Assembly: GCF_001431425.1 (NCBI RefSeq)
Contig: NZ_LDJG01000023.1
Coordinates: forward strand, 1 to 64,000
Direction of reading: 5' to 3'
Source: Stenotrophomonas nitritireducens
GTDB taxonomy: Bacteria; Pseudomonadota; Gammaproteobacteria; Xanthomonadales; Xanthomonadaceae
DNA: 64,000 nt
Position numbers and translations under genes: made by a program. Position 1 is the stretch's first letter; each line of letters opens with the position of its first letter. This document shows positions 1-11,597 of this stretch, in pieces. The notes beneath the pieces are model-generated. The model searched no databases, was not told the origin of the DNA, and worked only from the letters and a program-made list of their open reading frames with translations.

Positions 1-45
1 ACAAACAAAAACCCCCGCGACATCATCGCGGGGGTTTTTGTTTGT
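1..45. terminator. Bidirectional intrinsic terminator
   Basis: A perfect inverted repeat with 20-bp arms (1-20 and 26-45) encloses a five-base loop. The GC-rich core is flanked by A-rich sequence on the left and T-rich sequence on the right, so it can terminate transcription from either side. It directly follows the tRNA-Asn gene on the minus strand and probably also ends a gene to the left of the window. Confidence 0.85.
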
Positions 46-47
46 AC

Positions 48-124
48 TGGCGCCCGAAGTTGGACTCGAACCAACGACCCCCTGATTAACAGTCAAGTGC
101 TCTAACCGGCTGAGCTATTCGGGC
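48..124 (-). tRNA. tRNA-Asn(GTT)
   Basis: The minus strand folds into a complete cloverleaf with encoded CCA (48-50). The acceptor stem pairs 118-124 with 52-58. The anticodon loop (86-92) shows GTT at 88-90, which reads AAC/AAT codons. The TTCGAGTCC T-arm is present. A good promoter lies immediately upstream and a strong hairpin terminator immediately downstream, so this is probably a monocistronic tRNA unit. Confidence 0.95.
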
Positions 125-133
125 GGGAGGCGA

Positions 134-162
134 ATTCTAAGCATGGGGTGGGCGGGATGCAA
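134..162 (-). promoter_or_regulatory. Sigma70-type promoter of tRNA-Asn
   Basis: On the minus strand TTGCAT (157-162) is separated by exactly 17 bases from TAGAAT (134-139). Transcription would begin near 127, a few bases before the tRNA 5' end at 124. Spacing and position support a real promoter. Confidence 0.7.
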
Positions 163-289
163 GCCCCTGGCCGGACGCCGGTGGTGTGGCGGATGGGATG
201 AGGGGCTTGATCCATTACTGCAGCCGCACGGCAGCTGCCTTCCCGGGGTGGTGGGGCTGATATGGCGGGGCATGTGGATGGTCTTGTCC

Positions 290-835
290 TCACATGGGGC
301 AGGAGGTTGGGTGGACAGGGCGGGTGCTGCGTATTCGCCCGGTGTTGTTCACGATCACGGAGCCGAGCAGTTCGCCGCGCATGTTGCAGATGGAAATGGT
401 CAGGTTGCTGCCGGCACTGCGGCCATCGGGAAGGTAGCGGGCCTGCTGCCTTCCCGCGCTGCTGGTCAATCGAAGGTGTCGCGACACGGAAGTGTTGTCC
501 GCGCGCACGATGTCCTTCGGGCGGTCAGGGCGGCGATTGCCGTCGCGGTCCAGGAACAGCAGCAGGCCACCGCTCCAGTCGGTGCCTGCATTGCAGGTGG
601 CGCCATCGGTGGAGGGGCAAAGCACGGTATGGCTGGAGTGGGTAATGGCGGTCAGGCGGGCGGCCGAAAGGTGGGCGACCAGTGCGTTGGACGCGCTGAT
701 GGCGCGCTGTCGTTCAATCAGTCCGGCCATGGAGGGAGCTGCGACAGCGGCCACGATGGCCAGGATGCCGATGCCGGCCAGGAGCTCGATGAGGCTAATG
801 CCTGATGGCTTGTCTGCAGGCAGTGTCCTTGCCAT
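290..835 (-). CDS. GspH/FimT family type II pseudopilin
   Basis: This 181-residue protein is a minor pseudopilin of the type IV pilus or type II secretion machinery. The N-terminus has the prepilin peptidase site: a short basic leader, then Gly followed by ISLIELLAG and a hydrophobic helix, with the usual Glu at position 5 of the mature protein. The C-terminal two thirds (cysteine pair around CPSTDGATC, the LFLDRDGN and GRSAG segments) match the GspH/FimT fold. I chose the ATG at 835 because GAGG lies about nine bases upstream; an ATG at 850 is the alternative. The gene stands alone and diverges from uvrB, so its partner pilus genes are elsewhere. It is probably involved in pilus priming or adhesion; the exact system cannot be told from here. 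Confidence 0.85.
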   Translation of the reverse strand: MARTLPADKPSGISLIELLAGIGILAIVAAVAAPSMAGLIERQRAISASNALVAHLSAARLTAITHSSHTVLCPSTDGATCNAGTDWSGGLLLFLDRDGNRRPDRPKDIVRADNTSVSRHLRLTSSAGRQQARYLPDGRSAGSNLTISICNMRGELLGSVIVNNTGRIRSTRPVHPTSCPM

Positions 836-994
836 GGCTTCGGCCCTCATGCTGGATGTCGTGACCTGGAATCGTCGCTGCCGCGGTTCCATGGGGATAT
901 CGGTGACCACGCCATCACACCTGTGGGCATCACCCTCAGCCGGCCGTCATCCAGGCGGTGGCTATACTTGCCGGTCCATACCGCGCATGCCGCC

Positions 995-3010
<2,016 letters not shown>

Positions 3011-3090
3011 TGAGGCGGGGCTTGCCGGAGTTGTTCTGGGGAGAAAAGAGCGGCGGCGAGGGGCGATGTGAAAATTTTTCCAGAAACCTG

Positions 3091-3120
3091 TTGCTCTCAC
3101 CCTGATCGCTGGACTAAGAT
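3091..3120 (+). promoter_or_regulatory. Promoter of tRNA-Val
   Basis: TTGCTC (3091-3096) and TAAGAT (3115-3120) are separated by 18 bases. The expected start near 3127 leaves a roughly 30-base 5' leader before the tRNA, normal for processed tRNA transcripts. Confidence 0.5.
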
Positions 3121-3157
3121 ACGCGCCCTCGCAACGAGCAATTGATTGCGACGCGAA

Positions 3158-3232
3158 GGGCGGTTAGCTCAGCGGTAGAGCACTACCTTGACATGGTAGG
3201 GGTCACAGGTTCGAACCCTGTACCGCCCACCA
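3158..3232 (+). tRNA. tRNA-Val(GAC)
   Basis: A full cloverleaf with encoded CCA (3230-3232). The acceptor stem pairs 3158-3164 with 3222-3228. The anticodon stem CTACC/GGTAG encloses TTGACAT, giving anticodon GAC for GTC/GTT codons. An intrinsic terminator follows 24 bases downstream. Confidence 0.95.
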
Positions 3233-3255
3233 CTCCGGTAAGGAGTGGATCAATG

Positions 3256-3279
3256 ACCCGGCAGATGCCGGGTTTTTTG
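3256..3279 (+). terminator. Intrinsic terminator after tRNA-Val
   Basis: A seven-bp stem (3256-3262 with 3267-3273) with a four-base loop is followed by a run of T residues. It ends the tRNA-Val transcript. Confidence 0.8.
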
Positions 3280-3505
3280 TTTTCGCCATCCAGGGTTGGG
3301 TGGCGCGCCGGCAGGCGATGGCGAAGGCCGCTCCCGATGGTTTTTCATGCCCCGTTCCCGGCCGGTGGTCCGCGACGCTCGCCGCCTGGCCGGCGAAACG
3401 GCGCTCGAGCGCGGATGGAGGCGAAACGGCCGCGATTGGTTTACCATCGTGCCCGACCTCCTTCCGGAAAAGGTGGCCCGCGGAAACGCCGGCCGAGCGT
3501 GCGAC

Positions 3506-3526
3506 ATGAGCACTACCCACTCCTGA
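3506..3526 (+). CDS. Putative thrS leader peptide MSTTHS
   Basis: A six-codon ORF (Met-Ser-Thr-Thr-His-Ser-stop) lies about 30 bases upstream of an intrinsic terminator in the thrS leader. Two adjacent Thr codons before a terminator, ahead of threonyl-tRNA synthetase, is the layout expected for ribosome-mediated attenuation. The possible ribosome site is weak (GAG about nine bases upstream). Two codons are few compared with classic leader peptides, so this may be chance. The preceding stretch 3280-3505 shows no gene; the only promoter-like element I see is a weak TACCAT at 3442-3447. Confidence is low to moderate. Confidence 0.35.
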   Translation: MSTTHS

Positions 3527-3552
3527 CGCCAGATCACGCCACGGCCCTGCAG

Positions 3553-3576
3553 CAGGCGCCTTCGTGGCGCTTTTTT
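3553..3576 (+). terminator. Intrinsic terminator/attenuator in the thrS leader
   Basis: Stem GCGCC (3556-3560) pairs with GGCGC (3566-3570) around the loop TTCGT, followed by six T residues (3571-3576). It lies 86 bases before the thrS start and in the thrS direction. No other gene ends just before it, which suggests premature termination control of thrS rather than simple separation of transcripts. Confidence 0.6.
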
Positions 3577-3661
3577 ATTGCCCCAGTTCCCCCGGCGGCG
3601 CGCCGCCGCATCGCGCGCTCCGCGACCCGCCACACCGGCGGGCCATGACCCAGGTGAAGCC

Positions 3662-5566
3662 ATGATCAACATCACTCTCCCCGACGGCAGTGTCCGTCAG
3701 TTCGAAAACCCGGTCAGCGTCATGGACGTGGCCCAATCCATCGGTGCCGGCCTGGCCAAGGCCACCATCGCCGGTGCGGTCGATGGCGTGCTGGTCGACG
3801 CCAGCGATGTCATCGACCATGACGCCGCGCTGCGCATCATCACCGCCAAGGACGAGGAGGGCGTGGAGATCATCCGCCACTCCTGCGCCCACCTGGTCGG
3901 CCACGCCGTCAAGCAGCTGTACCCGGACGTGAAGATGGTCATCGGCCCGGTCATCGCCGAAGGCTTCTATTACGACATCTACTCCGAGCGTCCGTTCACG
4001 CCGGAGGACATGGCGGCGATCGAGAAGCGCATGGGCGAGCTGATCGCGCAGGACTACGATGTCATCAAGAAGATGACGCCGCGCGCGGAGGTGGTCGAGA
4101 TCTTCAGGGCGCGCGGCGAGGACTACAAGCTGCGCCTGATCGAGGACATGTCTGACGACATCCAGGCCATGGGCATGTACTACCACCAGGAATACGTGGA
4201 CATGTGCCGCGGTCCGCACGTACCCAACACGCGTTTCCTCAAGGCGTTCAAGTTGACCCGCATCTCCGGCGCCTACTGGCGCGGCGACGCGAAGAACGAG
4301 CAGCTGCAGCGCATCTACGGCACGGCCTGGGCCGACAAGAAGCAGCTCGAGGCCTACATCAAGCGCATCGAGGAAGCCGAGATGCGCGACCACCGCCGCA
4401 TCGGCAAGCAGCAGGAGCTGTTCCACCTGCAGGAAGAGGCTCCCGGCCTGGTGTTCTGGCACCCGAAGGGCTGGGCGCTGTGGCAGGTGGTCGAACAGTA
4501 CGTGCGCCGCGTCTACCGCAGCAGCGGCTATGGCGAAGTGCGCTGCCCGCAGATCCTGGACGTGAGCCTGTGGAAGAAGTCCGGCCACTGGGACAACTAC
4601 CAGGACAACATGTTCTTCACCGAGTCGGAGAAGCGCACCTACGCGGTCAAGCCGATGAACTGCCCGGGTCATATCCAGGTGTTCAACCAGGGCCTGCACA
4701 GCTATCGCGACCTGCCGATCCGCTACGGCGAGTTCGGCGCCTGCCACCGCAACGAGCCCTCCGGCGCGCTGCACGGCATCCTGCGCGTGCGTGGCTTCAC
4801 CCAGGACGATGGCCACGTGTTCTGCACCGAGGAGCAGGTGGAGTCCGAGGTCCGCGCCTTCCACGCGCAGGCGCTGAAGGTGTATGCCGATTTCGGCTTC
4901 GAGGACATCCAGATCAAGATCGCGCTGCGCCCGGAATCGCGCCTGGGCGATGACGCCACCTGGGACAAGGCCGAGGACGCCCTGCGGTCGGCGCTGTCCA
5001 GCTGCGGCGTGGAATGGCAGGAGCTCCCGGGCGAGGGTGCCTTCTACGGCCCGAAGATCGAGTACCACCTTAAGGACGCCATCGGCCGTACCTGGCAGCT
5101 GGGTACCATGCAGGTGGACTTCATGATGCCGGGTCGCCTGGGCGCCGAATACGTCGACGAAAACAGCCAGAAACGGCATCCGGTGATGCTGCACCGGGCC
5201 ATCGTGGGCTCCATGGAGCGCTTCATCGGCATCCTGATCGAGCACCACGCCGGCGCGTTCCCGGCCTGGCTGGCGCCGGTGCAGGTGGTGGTGGCCAATA
5301 TCACCGACGCCCAGGCTGAATACGTTCAGCAGGTCCGTCAAACCCTTGCGGAGCAAGGGTTCCGGGTCAGCGCCGATTTGCGGAACGAGAAGATCGGCTA
5401 TAAGATTCGCGAGCATACGCTGCAGCGTGTGCCGTATCTGCTGGTCGTCGGCGACCGCGAGAAGGAGAACGGCGCGGTGGCGGTACGCACCCGTTCGGGC
5501 GAGGATCTGGGCAGCATGTCGCTCCAGGCCTTCATCGAACGCCTGCAGGCGGAACACAGGCAGTAA
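3662..5566 (+). CDS. thrS: Threonyl-tRNA synthetase
   Basis: This class II aminoacyl-tRNA synthetase charges tRNA-Thr and edits mischarged Ser. The 634-residue protein has an N-terminal TGS domain (about 1-65), the editing domain with the [11 protein letters not shown] motif, the catalytic core with the zinc-site segment MNCPGH, motif 2 around RNEPSG, and a C-terminal anticodon-binding domain. The length is standard. The ATG at 3662 is preceded by AGGTGA at good spacing and gives the normal MINITLPDG start. It is the first gene of the thrS-infC-rpmI-rplT block. In E. coli thrS represses its own translation through a tRNA-like mRNA operator; here a leader terminator and mini-ORF suggest a different or additional control. 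Confidence 0.98.
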   Translation: MINITLPDGSVRQFENPVSVMDVAQSIGAGLAKATIAGAVDGVLVDASDVIDHDAALRIITAKDEEGVEIIRHSCAHLVGHAVKQLYPDVKMVIGPVIAEGFYYDIYSERPFTPEDMAAIEKRMGELIAQDYDVIKKMTPRAEVVEIFRARGEDYKLRLIEDMSDDIQAMGMYYHQEYVDMCRGPHVPNTRFLKAFKLTRISGAYWRGDAKNEQLQRIYGTAWADKKQLEAYIKRIEEAEMRDHRRIGKQQELFHLQEEAPGLVFWHPKGWALWQVVEQYVRRVYRSSGYGEVRCPQILDVSLWKKSGHWDNYQDNMFFTESEKRTYAVKPMNCPGHIQVFNQGLHSYRDLPIRYGEFGACHRNEPSGALHGILRVRGFTQDDGHVFCTEEQVESEVRAFHAQALKVYADFGFEDIQIKIALRPESRLGDDATWDKAEDALRSALSSCGVEWQELPGEGAFYGPKIEYHLKDAIGRTWQLGTMQVDFMMPGRLGAEYVDENSQKRHPVMLHRAIVGSMERFIGILIEHHAGAFPAWLAPVQVVVANITDAQAEYVQQVRQTLAEQGFRVSADLRNEKIGYKIREHTLQRVPYLLVVGDREKENGAVAVRTRSGEDLGSMSLQAFIERLQAEHRQ

Positions 5567-5632
5567 GCATCCAGCCCCGGCCCCCGCGGACGCTCCGTCG
5601 GGGCCGGTTCGATTCCATCCGGAGATTGCAAT

Positions 5633-6157
5633 ATCAGTACCCTTGACACCAAGCAGAATCGTCGCAACCACGAAATCCGCGTGCCGCGCGTGCGCGTGAT
5701 CGGCAGCGACGGTGAAATGATCGGCGTGTTGTCGCGCGACGAAGCGCTGTCGATGGCCGAGGATGAGGGCCTGGACCTGGTCGAGATCCAGCCTCAGGCC
5801 GATCCGCCGGTCTGCAAGATCATGGACTTCGGCAAGTTCAAGTTCGAGCAGCAGAAGAAGGCCAACGAGGCCAAGAAGAAGAGCAAGCAGGTCGAGATCA
5901 AGGAAGTGAAGTTCCGTCCGGTCACGGACGAGGGCGACTACCAGATCAAGCTGCGCAAGATGCGCGGATTCCTCGAGGAAGGCGACAAGGTCAAAGTCAA
6001 CATCCGCTTCCGTGGCCGTGAAATGAGCCACCAGGAGCTGGGTCGCGAGATGGCCGGCCGCATCGAGGCGGACTTGGGTGAGGACATCGTGATCGAATCG
6101 CGCCCGCGCCTCGAAGGCCGGCAGATGGTCATGATGATCGCGCCGAAGAAGAAGTAA
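5633..6157 (+). CDS. infC: Translation initiation factor IF-3, ATC start
   Basis: IF-3 binds the 30S subunit and rejects wrong initiator codons. The reading frame conserved for IF-3 ([17 protein letters not shown]...) extends upstream of the first GTG (5681) to an ATC codon at 5633-5635, preceded by GGAG (5621-5624) at eight bases. No ATG, GTG or TTG fits this N-terminus, so ATC is the start; length is then 174 residues, normal for the family. E. coli infC uses ATT and this allows IF-3 to repress its own synthesis; the same autocontrol is likely here. Both IF-3 domains and the lysine-rich linker ([15 protein letters not shown]) are present. A GC-rich inverted repeat (5577-5584 with 5600-5607) lies between thrS and infC. 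Confidence 0.95.
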   Translation: MSTLDTKQNRRNHEIRVPRVRVIGSDGEMIGVLSRDEALSMAEDEGLDLVEIQPQADPPVCKIMDFGKFKFEQQKKANEAKKKSKQVEIKEVKFRPVTDEGDYQIKLRKMRGFLEEGDKVKVNIRFRGREMSHQELGREMAGRIEADLGEDIVIESRPRLEGRQMVMMIAPKKK

Positions 6158-6256
6158 GGCCGTCGCGGCCAAGGCCGCTGCCTTGCTGGACGGGGAGCGG
6201 CATCATGCCGGCTCCCCGTTCCGCGTTCATGTGCCTGCCTGTCCGGTCGCCTGCGA

Positions 6257-6285
6257 TTGCAAGTGCCCGGATCCGCGGGCATAAT
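6257..6285 (+). promoter_or_regulatory. Promoter upstream of rpmI-rplT
   Basis: TTGCAA (6257-6262) and CATAAT (6280-6285) are separated by 17 bases, within the infC-rpmI gap. Transcription would begin near 6292. An internal promoter here would let the ribosomal protein genes be expressed independently of thrS-infC. Confidence 0.55.
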
Positions 6286-6290
6286 GGGCG

Positions 6291-6441
6291 GCCCGGTTCG
6301 CCGGGCTTGTTGTTTGCATCACCTACAGGACCTGCCTGTCTCCATCGGGAGCGCAGGCTTCAAGCAGGCAAGGGCAAGGATGGAAAGCGTGGCTCCGGCC
6401 ACCGCCCCGGCCAGTAAAAAGAGACCATCAAGGACATAGCA
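6291..6441 (+). promoter_or_regulatory. rpmI-rplT mRNA leader
   Basis: About 150 bases of leader begin with a GCCCGG-TTCG-CCGGGC hairpin (6291-6306) and contain complementary GCCTG/CAGGC segments around 6333-6376 that could fold into a longer structure. In E. coli the L20 protein represses rpmI-rplT by binding a structured region of this leader. Whether this is an L20 site is inference; I see structure potential but no diagnostic motif. Confidence 0.3.
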
Positions 6442-6639
6442 ATGCCCAAGATCAAGACCAACCGGGCGGCGGCCAAGCGTTTCCGCAAGACCGCTTCCGG
6501 CAAGTACAAGGCTGGCCACGCCAACCGTAGCCACATCCTCACCAAGAAGGCGACCAAGCGGAAGCGTAACCTGCGTCAGGCGAATCACGTCCGCGCAGAA
6601 GACGCAGGCCGTCTGGACCGCATGCTGCCCTACCTCTGA
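6442..6639 (+). CDS. rpmI: 50S ribosomal protein L35
   Basis: The 65-residue, highly basic protein has the typical L35 sequence ([20 protein letters not shown] at the N-terminus, SHILTKK in the middle). It is part of the large ribosomal subunit. The start is preceded by AAGGA. Eleven bases separate it from rplT, and the pair is expected to be co-translated and repressed by L20. Confidence 0.98.
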   Translation: MPKIKTNRAAAKRFRKTASGKYKAGHANRSHILTKKATKRKRNLRQANHVRAEDAGRLDRMLPYL

Positions 6640-6650
6640 GGAACTGAACC

Positions 6651-7010
6651 ATGGCACGAGTTAAGCGTGGTGTGCAGGCGCGTCGCCGCCACAAGAAAAT
6701 CATCAGCCAGGCGAAGGGCTACTACAACGCCCGCCGCAAGGTTTTCCGCGTCGCCAAGCAGGCGGTCATCAAGGCTCAGCAGTACGCCTACATCGGCCGC
6801 AAGCAGAAGAAGCGCAATTTCCGTTCGCTGTGGATCACCCGCATCAATGCGGCTGCCCGCATCAACGGCATGAGCTACAGCCGTTTCATGAACGGCCTGC
6901 TCAAGGCTGGCATCACCCTGGACCGCAAGGTGCTGGCGGACATCGCCGTGCACGACGCGGCGGGTTTTGCCGCGCTGGCCGAGAAGGCCAAGGGCGCGCT
7001 GGCGGCATAA
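6651..7010 (+). CDS. rplT: 50S ribosomal protein L20
   Basis: The 119-residue basic protein matches L20 over its full length, with the long N-terminal RNA-binding extension ([16 protein letters not shown]) and the globular C-terminal domain ([14 protein letters not shown]). It is an early 23S rRNA assembly protein and, in enterobacteria, the translational repressor of its own operon. It follows rpmI closely and is itself followed by a strong hairpin terminator before pheS. Confidence 0.98.
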   Translation: MARVKRGVQARRRHKKIISQAKGYYNARRKVFRVAKQAVIKAQQYAYIGRKQKKRNFRSLWITRINAAARINGMSYSRFMNGLLKAGITLDRKVLADIAVHDAAGFAALAEKAKGALAA

Positions 7011-7051
7011 GTCCTTCTCCTGCCGGCGCGGTTCACCCGCGGCGGTGGTGA

Positions 7052-8200
<1,149 letters not shown>

Positions 8201-8278
8201 GCCGCGGCACGGCGGCAGGGTTCCCCACAGGCATACACACGGCGGGCGATGCAGGCCCGCACAACGGATCGAGCAACG

Positions 8279-10660
8279 ATGAAATTCTCCGAAAGCTGGC
8301 TGCGCAGCCATGTCCCCACCGATGCCCCGCGCGAGGAGCTGAGCGCGGTGCTGACCGCCATCGGCCTGGAGGTCGAAGACGTCACCGCGCTGGGCGACGG
8401 GCTGGACAAGGTGGTGGTGGCGCGCATCGTCGAGGCCGTGCGCCATCCGGAGGCCGACCGCCTGCAGGTATGCAGGGTCGACGCCGGCCAAGGCGAGCTG
8501 CTGCAGATCGTCTGCGGCGCGCCGAACGCCCGCCCGGGCCTGGTCGCGCCGCTGGCGATGGTCGGTGCGCAGATCGGCGAACTGAGGATCAAGCCGGCCA
8601 AGCTGCGCGGCGTGGAATCCAACGGCATGCTGTGCTCGGCCAAGGAACTGGGCCTGGACAATGATGCCTCCGGCCTGCTGGAGCTGCCGGACGACGCGCC
8701 GGTGGGTGTGGCGCTGATAGAGTACCTGGGCCTGCCCGACGCCAGCATCGAGATCAAGCTCACCCCCAACCGTGCCGACTGCTTCAGCGTGCGCGGCATC
8801 GCTTTCGACGTCGCCGCCGCTACCCGCAGCGAAGTGAAGCCGTTCGCCGCCGACGCCGTGCCGGCGCAGGGCGCGCGCGAACTGGCCATCGCACTGGATG
8901 CTGGCGCCGAAGCGCCGCGTTACCTCGGCCGTGTGATCGAAGGCGTCAACGCCGCGGCGGCGACGCCGCTGTGGATGGCCGAGCGCCTGCGCCGCAGTGG
9001 CGTGCGGCCGGTATCGCTGCTGGTGGACATCACCCAGTACGTGATGCTGGAGCTGGGCCAGCCGATGCACGCCTACGACCTGGATACGCTCAAGGGCGGC
9101 ATCGCCGTGCGCCGCTCGCGCGCCGGCGAAACCCTGAAGCTGCTCGATGGCCGCGACGCCGCGCTGGACGACAGCTTCCTGCTGATCACCGATGCCGACC
9201 GCCCGGTCGGCCTGGCCGGCCTGATGGGCGGTTTCGACACCCGTGTCACCGACGCGACCACCAATGTTTTCCTCGAGGCCGCGCACTTCGCGCCGGCCGC
9301 GATCATGGGCCGCGGCCGCAAACTGGGCCTGCATACCGATGCCGGCCACCGTTTCGAGCGCGGCGTCGATCCGCAGCTGCCGCGTACGGCCATCGAATAC
9401 GCCACCCGTCTGGTGCTGGACCTGGCCGGCGGCGTGCCGGCGCCGGTCACCGAGGCCGTGCGCGAGGCCGATCTGCCGCTGGCGGCGACGATCCTGCTGC
9501 GGCGTACGCGCATCGCGCGCGTGCTGGGCATCCAGATCGCCGATGCCGAGGTCGAGCGCATCCTGCGCGCGCTGGGCATGGATGTGGTCGCAGCCGCCGA
9601 GGGCTGGAACGTCACCGCGCCGAGCCGTCGCTTCGACATCGCCATCGAGGAAGACCTGATCGAGGAGCTGGCACGCATCCACGGCTACGAGACGATCCCG
9701 ACCACGCTGCCGGGCGGCGCGGCGCGCATCGCGATGCCGAGCGAAACCCGCCTGGACGACCTGAGCGTGCGGCGCCAGCTGGTGGCGCGCGACATGCTGG
9801 AGACCATCAATTACGCCTTCGTCGACGCGCAGCTGCTCGACCAGTGGGCGTTGACGGACGGGCGCGTCGCGCTGGCCAACCCGCTGTCGGCCGAACTGGC
9901 GGTGATGCGGCCAATGCTGCTGCCCGGGCTGGTGGCGACGCTGGGCCGCAATGTCGCACGCCAGGCGGGCCGCGTGCGCCTGTTCGAACTGGGGCGCGTG
10001 TTCGCGCAGCAGGCCGGCGAAGCCGGGCAGGCACCGCAGGAAACCGTGCGCGTGGCCGCGGCGGTCTGCGGCGATGCGGCGGCGCTGCAGTGGGGCGGGA
10101 AGGCGCGCAAGGTCGATTTCCATGACCTGAAGGGCGACCTGCAGTCGCTGGCCGCCGCGTCCGGCGCGCAGCTGGAGTTCCGCGTGGCGCAGCATCCGTT
10201 CGCGCATCCGGCGCGTTCGGCCGACGTCTGGCGCGATGGCCGGCGCATCGGCTGGATCGGCCAGCTGCACCCGCGCCTGGCTGCGGCGATGGAGATCGAC
10301 GTGGAAGTACTGGCGTTCGAGCTGGACCTGGAGCCGCTGGCGGCGCGCCTGTTGCCGCGCGCTGGCGAGCTGTCGCGGTTCCCCGCGGTGCGTCGCGATC
10401 TGGCCTTGATGGTGGCCGAGCCGGTCGAATGGGGTGCGCTGTCGGCGACGATCCGCCAGGTCGCGGGCAGCCTGCTGCGCGAGGTCGTGCTGTTCGACCG
10501 TTACGTCGGCCAGGGGGTCGAACCCGGATTCAAGAGTCTGGCTATGGGCTTGATTTTGCAGGAGACCTCGCGCACTCTGACGGACCGCGACGTGGACGCC
10601 GTGGTCGCCTCCGTGGTGGCTGCCGTCGAGCATGAACACGGCGCCAGGATCCGGGGTTGA
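8279..10660 (+). CDS. pheT: Phenylalanyl-tRNA synthetase beta subunit
   Basis: The 793-residue beta subunit carries the EMAP-type tRNA-binding domain (about residues 40-150), the B3/B4 editing domain that hydrolyses Tyr-tRNA-Phe, the B5 domain, the inactive class II core, and the C-terminal ferredoxin-fold anticodon-binding domain (SRFPAVRRDLAL to the end). Length is standard. The start MKFSESWLRSHV at 8279 is the conserved one. ihfA follows after 23 bases, the usual gammaproteobacterial order. Confidence 0.98.
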   Translation: MKFSESWLRSHVPTDAPREELSAVLTAIGLEVEDVTALGDGLDKVVVARIVEAVRHPEADRLQVCRVDAGQGELLQIVCGAPNARPGLVAPLAMVGAQIGELRIKPAKLRGVESNGMLCSAKELGLDNDASGLLELPDDAPVGVALIEYLGLPDASIEIKLTPNRADCFSVRGIAFDVAAATRSEVKPFAADAVPAQGARELAIALDAGAEAPRYLGRVIEGVNAAAATPLWMAERLRRSGVRPVSLLVDITQYVMLELGQPMHAYDLDTLKGGIAVRRSRAGETLKLLDGRDAALDDSFLLITDADRPVGLAGLMGGFDTRVTDATTNVFLEAAHFAPAAIMGRGRKLGLHTDAGHRFERGVDPQLPRTAIEYATRLVLDLAGGVPAPVTEAVREADLPLAATILLRRTRIARVLGIQIADAEVERILRALGMDVVAAAEGWNVTAPSRRFDIAIEEDLIEELARIHGYETIPTTLPGGAARIAMPSETRLDDLSVRRQLVARDMLETINYAFVDAQLLDQWALTDGRVALANPLSAELAVMRPMLLPGLVATLGRNVARQAGRVRLFELGRVFAQQAGEAGQAPQETVRVAAAVCGDAAALQWGGKARKVDFHDLKGDLQSLAAASGAQLEFRVAQHPFAHPARSADVWRDGRRIGWIGQLHPRLAAAMEIDVEVLAFELDLEPLAARLLPRAGELSRFPAVRRDLALMVAEPVEWGALSATIRQVAGSLLREVVLFDRYVGQGVEPGFKSLAMGLILQETSRTLTDRDVDAVVASVVAAVEHEHGARIRG

Positions 10661-10683
10661 AGCGGAAGTAACAGGGAACAGGC

Positions 10684-10983
10684 ATGGCATTGACCAAGGC
10701 GGAGATGGCCGACCGGTTGTTCGACGAGGTCGGCTTGAACAAGCGCGAGGCCAAGGAGTTCGTCGATGCATTCTTCGACGTGCTGCGCGATGCATTGGAA
10801 CAGGGACGCCAGGTGAAGCTGTCCGGTTTCGGCAATTTCGACCTGCGGCGCAAGAACCAGCGCCCGGGCCGCAATCCCAAGACCGGGGAGGAGATTCCGA
10901 TTTCCGCCCGCACGGTGGTCACCTTCCGTCCGGGCCAGAAGCTCAAGGAGCGGGTGGAGGCATATGCTGGATCCGGGCAGTAA
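10684..10983 (+). CDS. ihfA: Integration host factor subunit alpha
   Basis: IHF alpha is a DNA-bending architectural protein that pairs with IHF beta. The 99-residue sequence shows the HU/IHF fold with the [20 protein letters not shown] beta-arm region containing the Pro that intercalates into DNA. It is in its usual place after pheT. Its 3' end overlaps the next gene by 20 bases, which suggests translational coupling. Confidence 0.98.
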   Translation: MALTKAEMADRLFDEVGLNKREAKEFVDAFFDVLRDALEQGRQVKLSGFGNFDLRRKNQRPGRNPKTGEEIPISARTVVTFRPGQKLKERVEAYAGSGQ

Positions 10984-11320
10984 CCGCGAACTTCCGCCGA
11001 TTCCGGCCAAGCGCTACTTCACCATCGGTGAGGTCAGCGAGCTGTGCGACGTCAAGCCGCACGTGCTGCGCTACTGGGAAACCGAATTCCCCAGCCTGGA
11101 GCCGGCCAAGCGCCGCGGCAACCGTCGTTACTACCAGCGCCACGACGTGCTGATGGTGCGGCAGATCCGCGGCCTGCTGTACGAACAGGGCTACACCATC
11201 GGCGGCGCCCGCCTGCGCCTGGAAGGCGAGGGCGCGCGGCAGGAGTCGGCGCTGAGCAACCAGATCATCAAGCAGGTCCGCATGGAGCTGGAAGAAGTGC
11301 TGCAACTGCTGCGTCGTTGA
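10964..11320 (+). CDS. MerR family transcriptional regulator, MlrA-like
   Basis: The 118-residue protein has an N-terminal MerR winged-helix domain ([20 protein letters not shown], then [12 protein letters not shown]) and a short C-terminal coiled-coil that mediates dimerisation. It lacks the cysteines of metal-sensing MerR proteins. A MerR protein of this kind sits between ihfA and tRNA-Pro in many gammaproteobacteria, but its target is not clear; the name MlrA-like reflects family resemblance only. The 20-base overlap with ihfA indicates co-expression. Confidence 0.92.
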   Translation: MLDPGSNRELPPIPAKRYFTIGEVSELCDVKPHVLRYWETEFPSLEPAKRRGNRRYYQRHDVLMVRQIRGLLYEQGYTIGGARLRLEGEGARQESALSNQIIKQVRMELEEVLQLLRR

Positions 11321-11347
11321 CCGTTTCCACGGCAATACGCGTATAAT
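11317..11347 (+). promoter_or_regulatory. Promoter of tRNA-Pro
   Basis: TTGACC (11317-11322, overlapping the preceding stop codon) and a perfect TATAAT (11342-11347) are separated by 19 bases. The spacing is longer than ideal but the -10 is consensus and the tRNA begins 40 bases downstream. Confidence 0.6.
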
Positions 11348-11386
11348 CACCGGCTCGCCACCACGGTGGCGGCATGCAGTAACGAT

Positions 11387-11463
11387 CGGGGCGTAGCGCA
11401 GCCTGGTAGCGCATCTGCCTGGGGGGCAGAGGGTCGTCGGTTCGAATCCGGCCGTCCCGACCA
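11387..11463 (+). tRNA. tRNA-Pro(GGG)
   Basis: A complete cloverleaf with encoded CCA (11461-11463). The acceptor stem pairs 11387-11393 with 11453-11459 with one G-T pair. The anticodon stem TCTGC/GCAGA encloses CTGGGGG, giving GGG for CCC/CCT codons. An intrinsic terminator follows. Confidence 0.95.
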
Positions 11464-11480
11464 ATTACTGCTGTAAGACA

Positions 11481-11515
11481 AGGGCTTGCGCTTGAAGCGC
11501 AGGCCCTTTCTGTTT
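11481..11515 (+). terminator. Intrinsic terminator after tRNA-Pro
   Basis: A twelve-bp stem (11481-11492 with 11496-11507, one G-T pair) closes a three-base loop and is followed by TTCTGTTT. Confidence 0.75.
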
Positions 11516-11597
11516 CCGGTCGCGGCGAACGATCCGCTAACGCGGGCGCGCCTGGAACCGGTTAAGGTCGCGCCTTTCCCACGAGGCAGGGACGGTC

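Noticed and set aside
836..994. LexA (SOS) operator upstream of uvrB
   Set aside because: No Xanthomonas-type TTAGTA...TACTAA palindrome and no CTGT-N8-ACAG site is visible in this gap.
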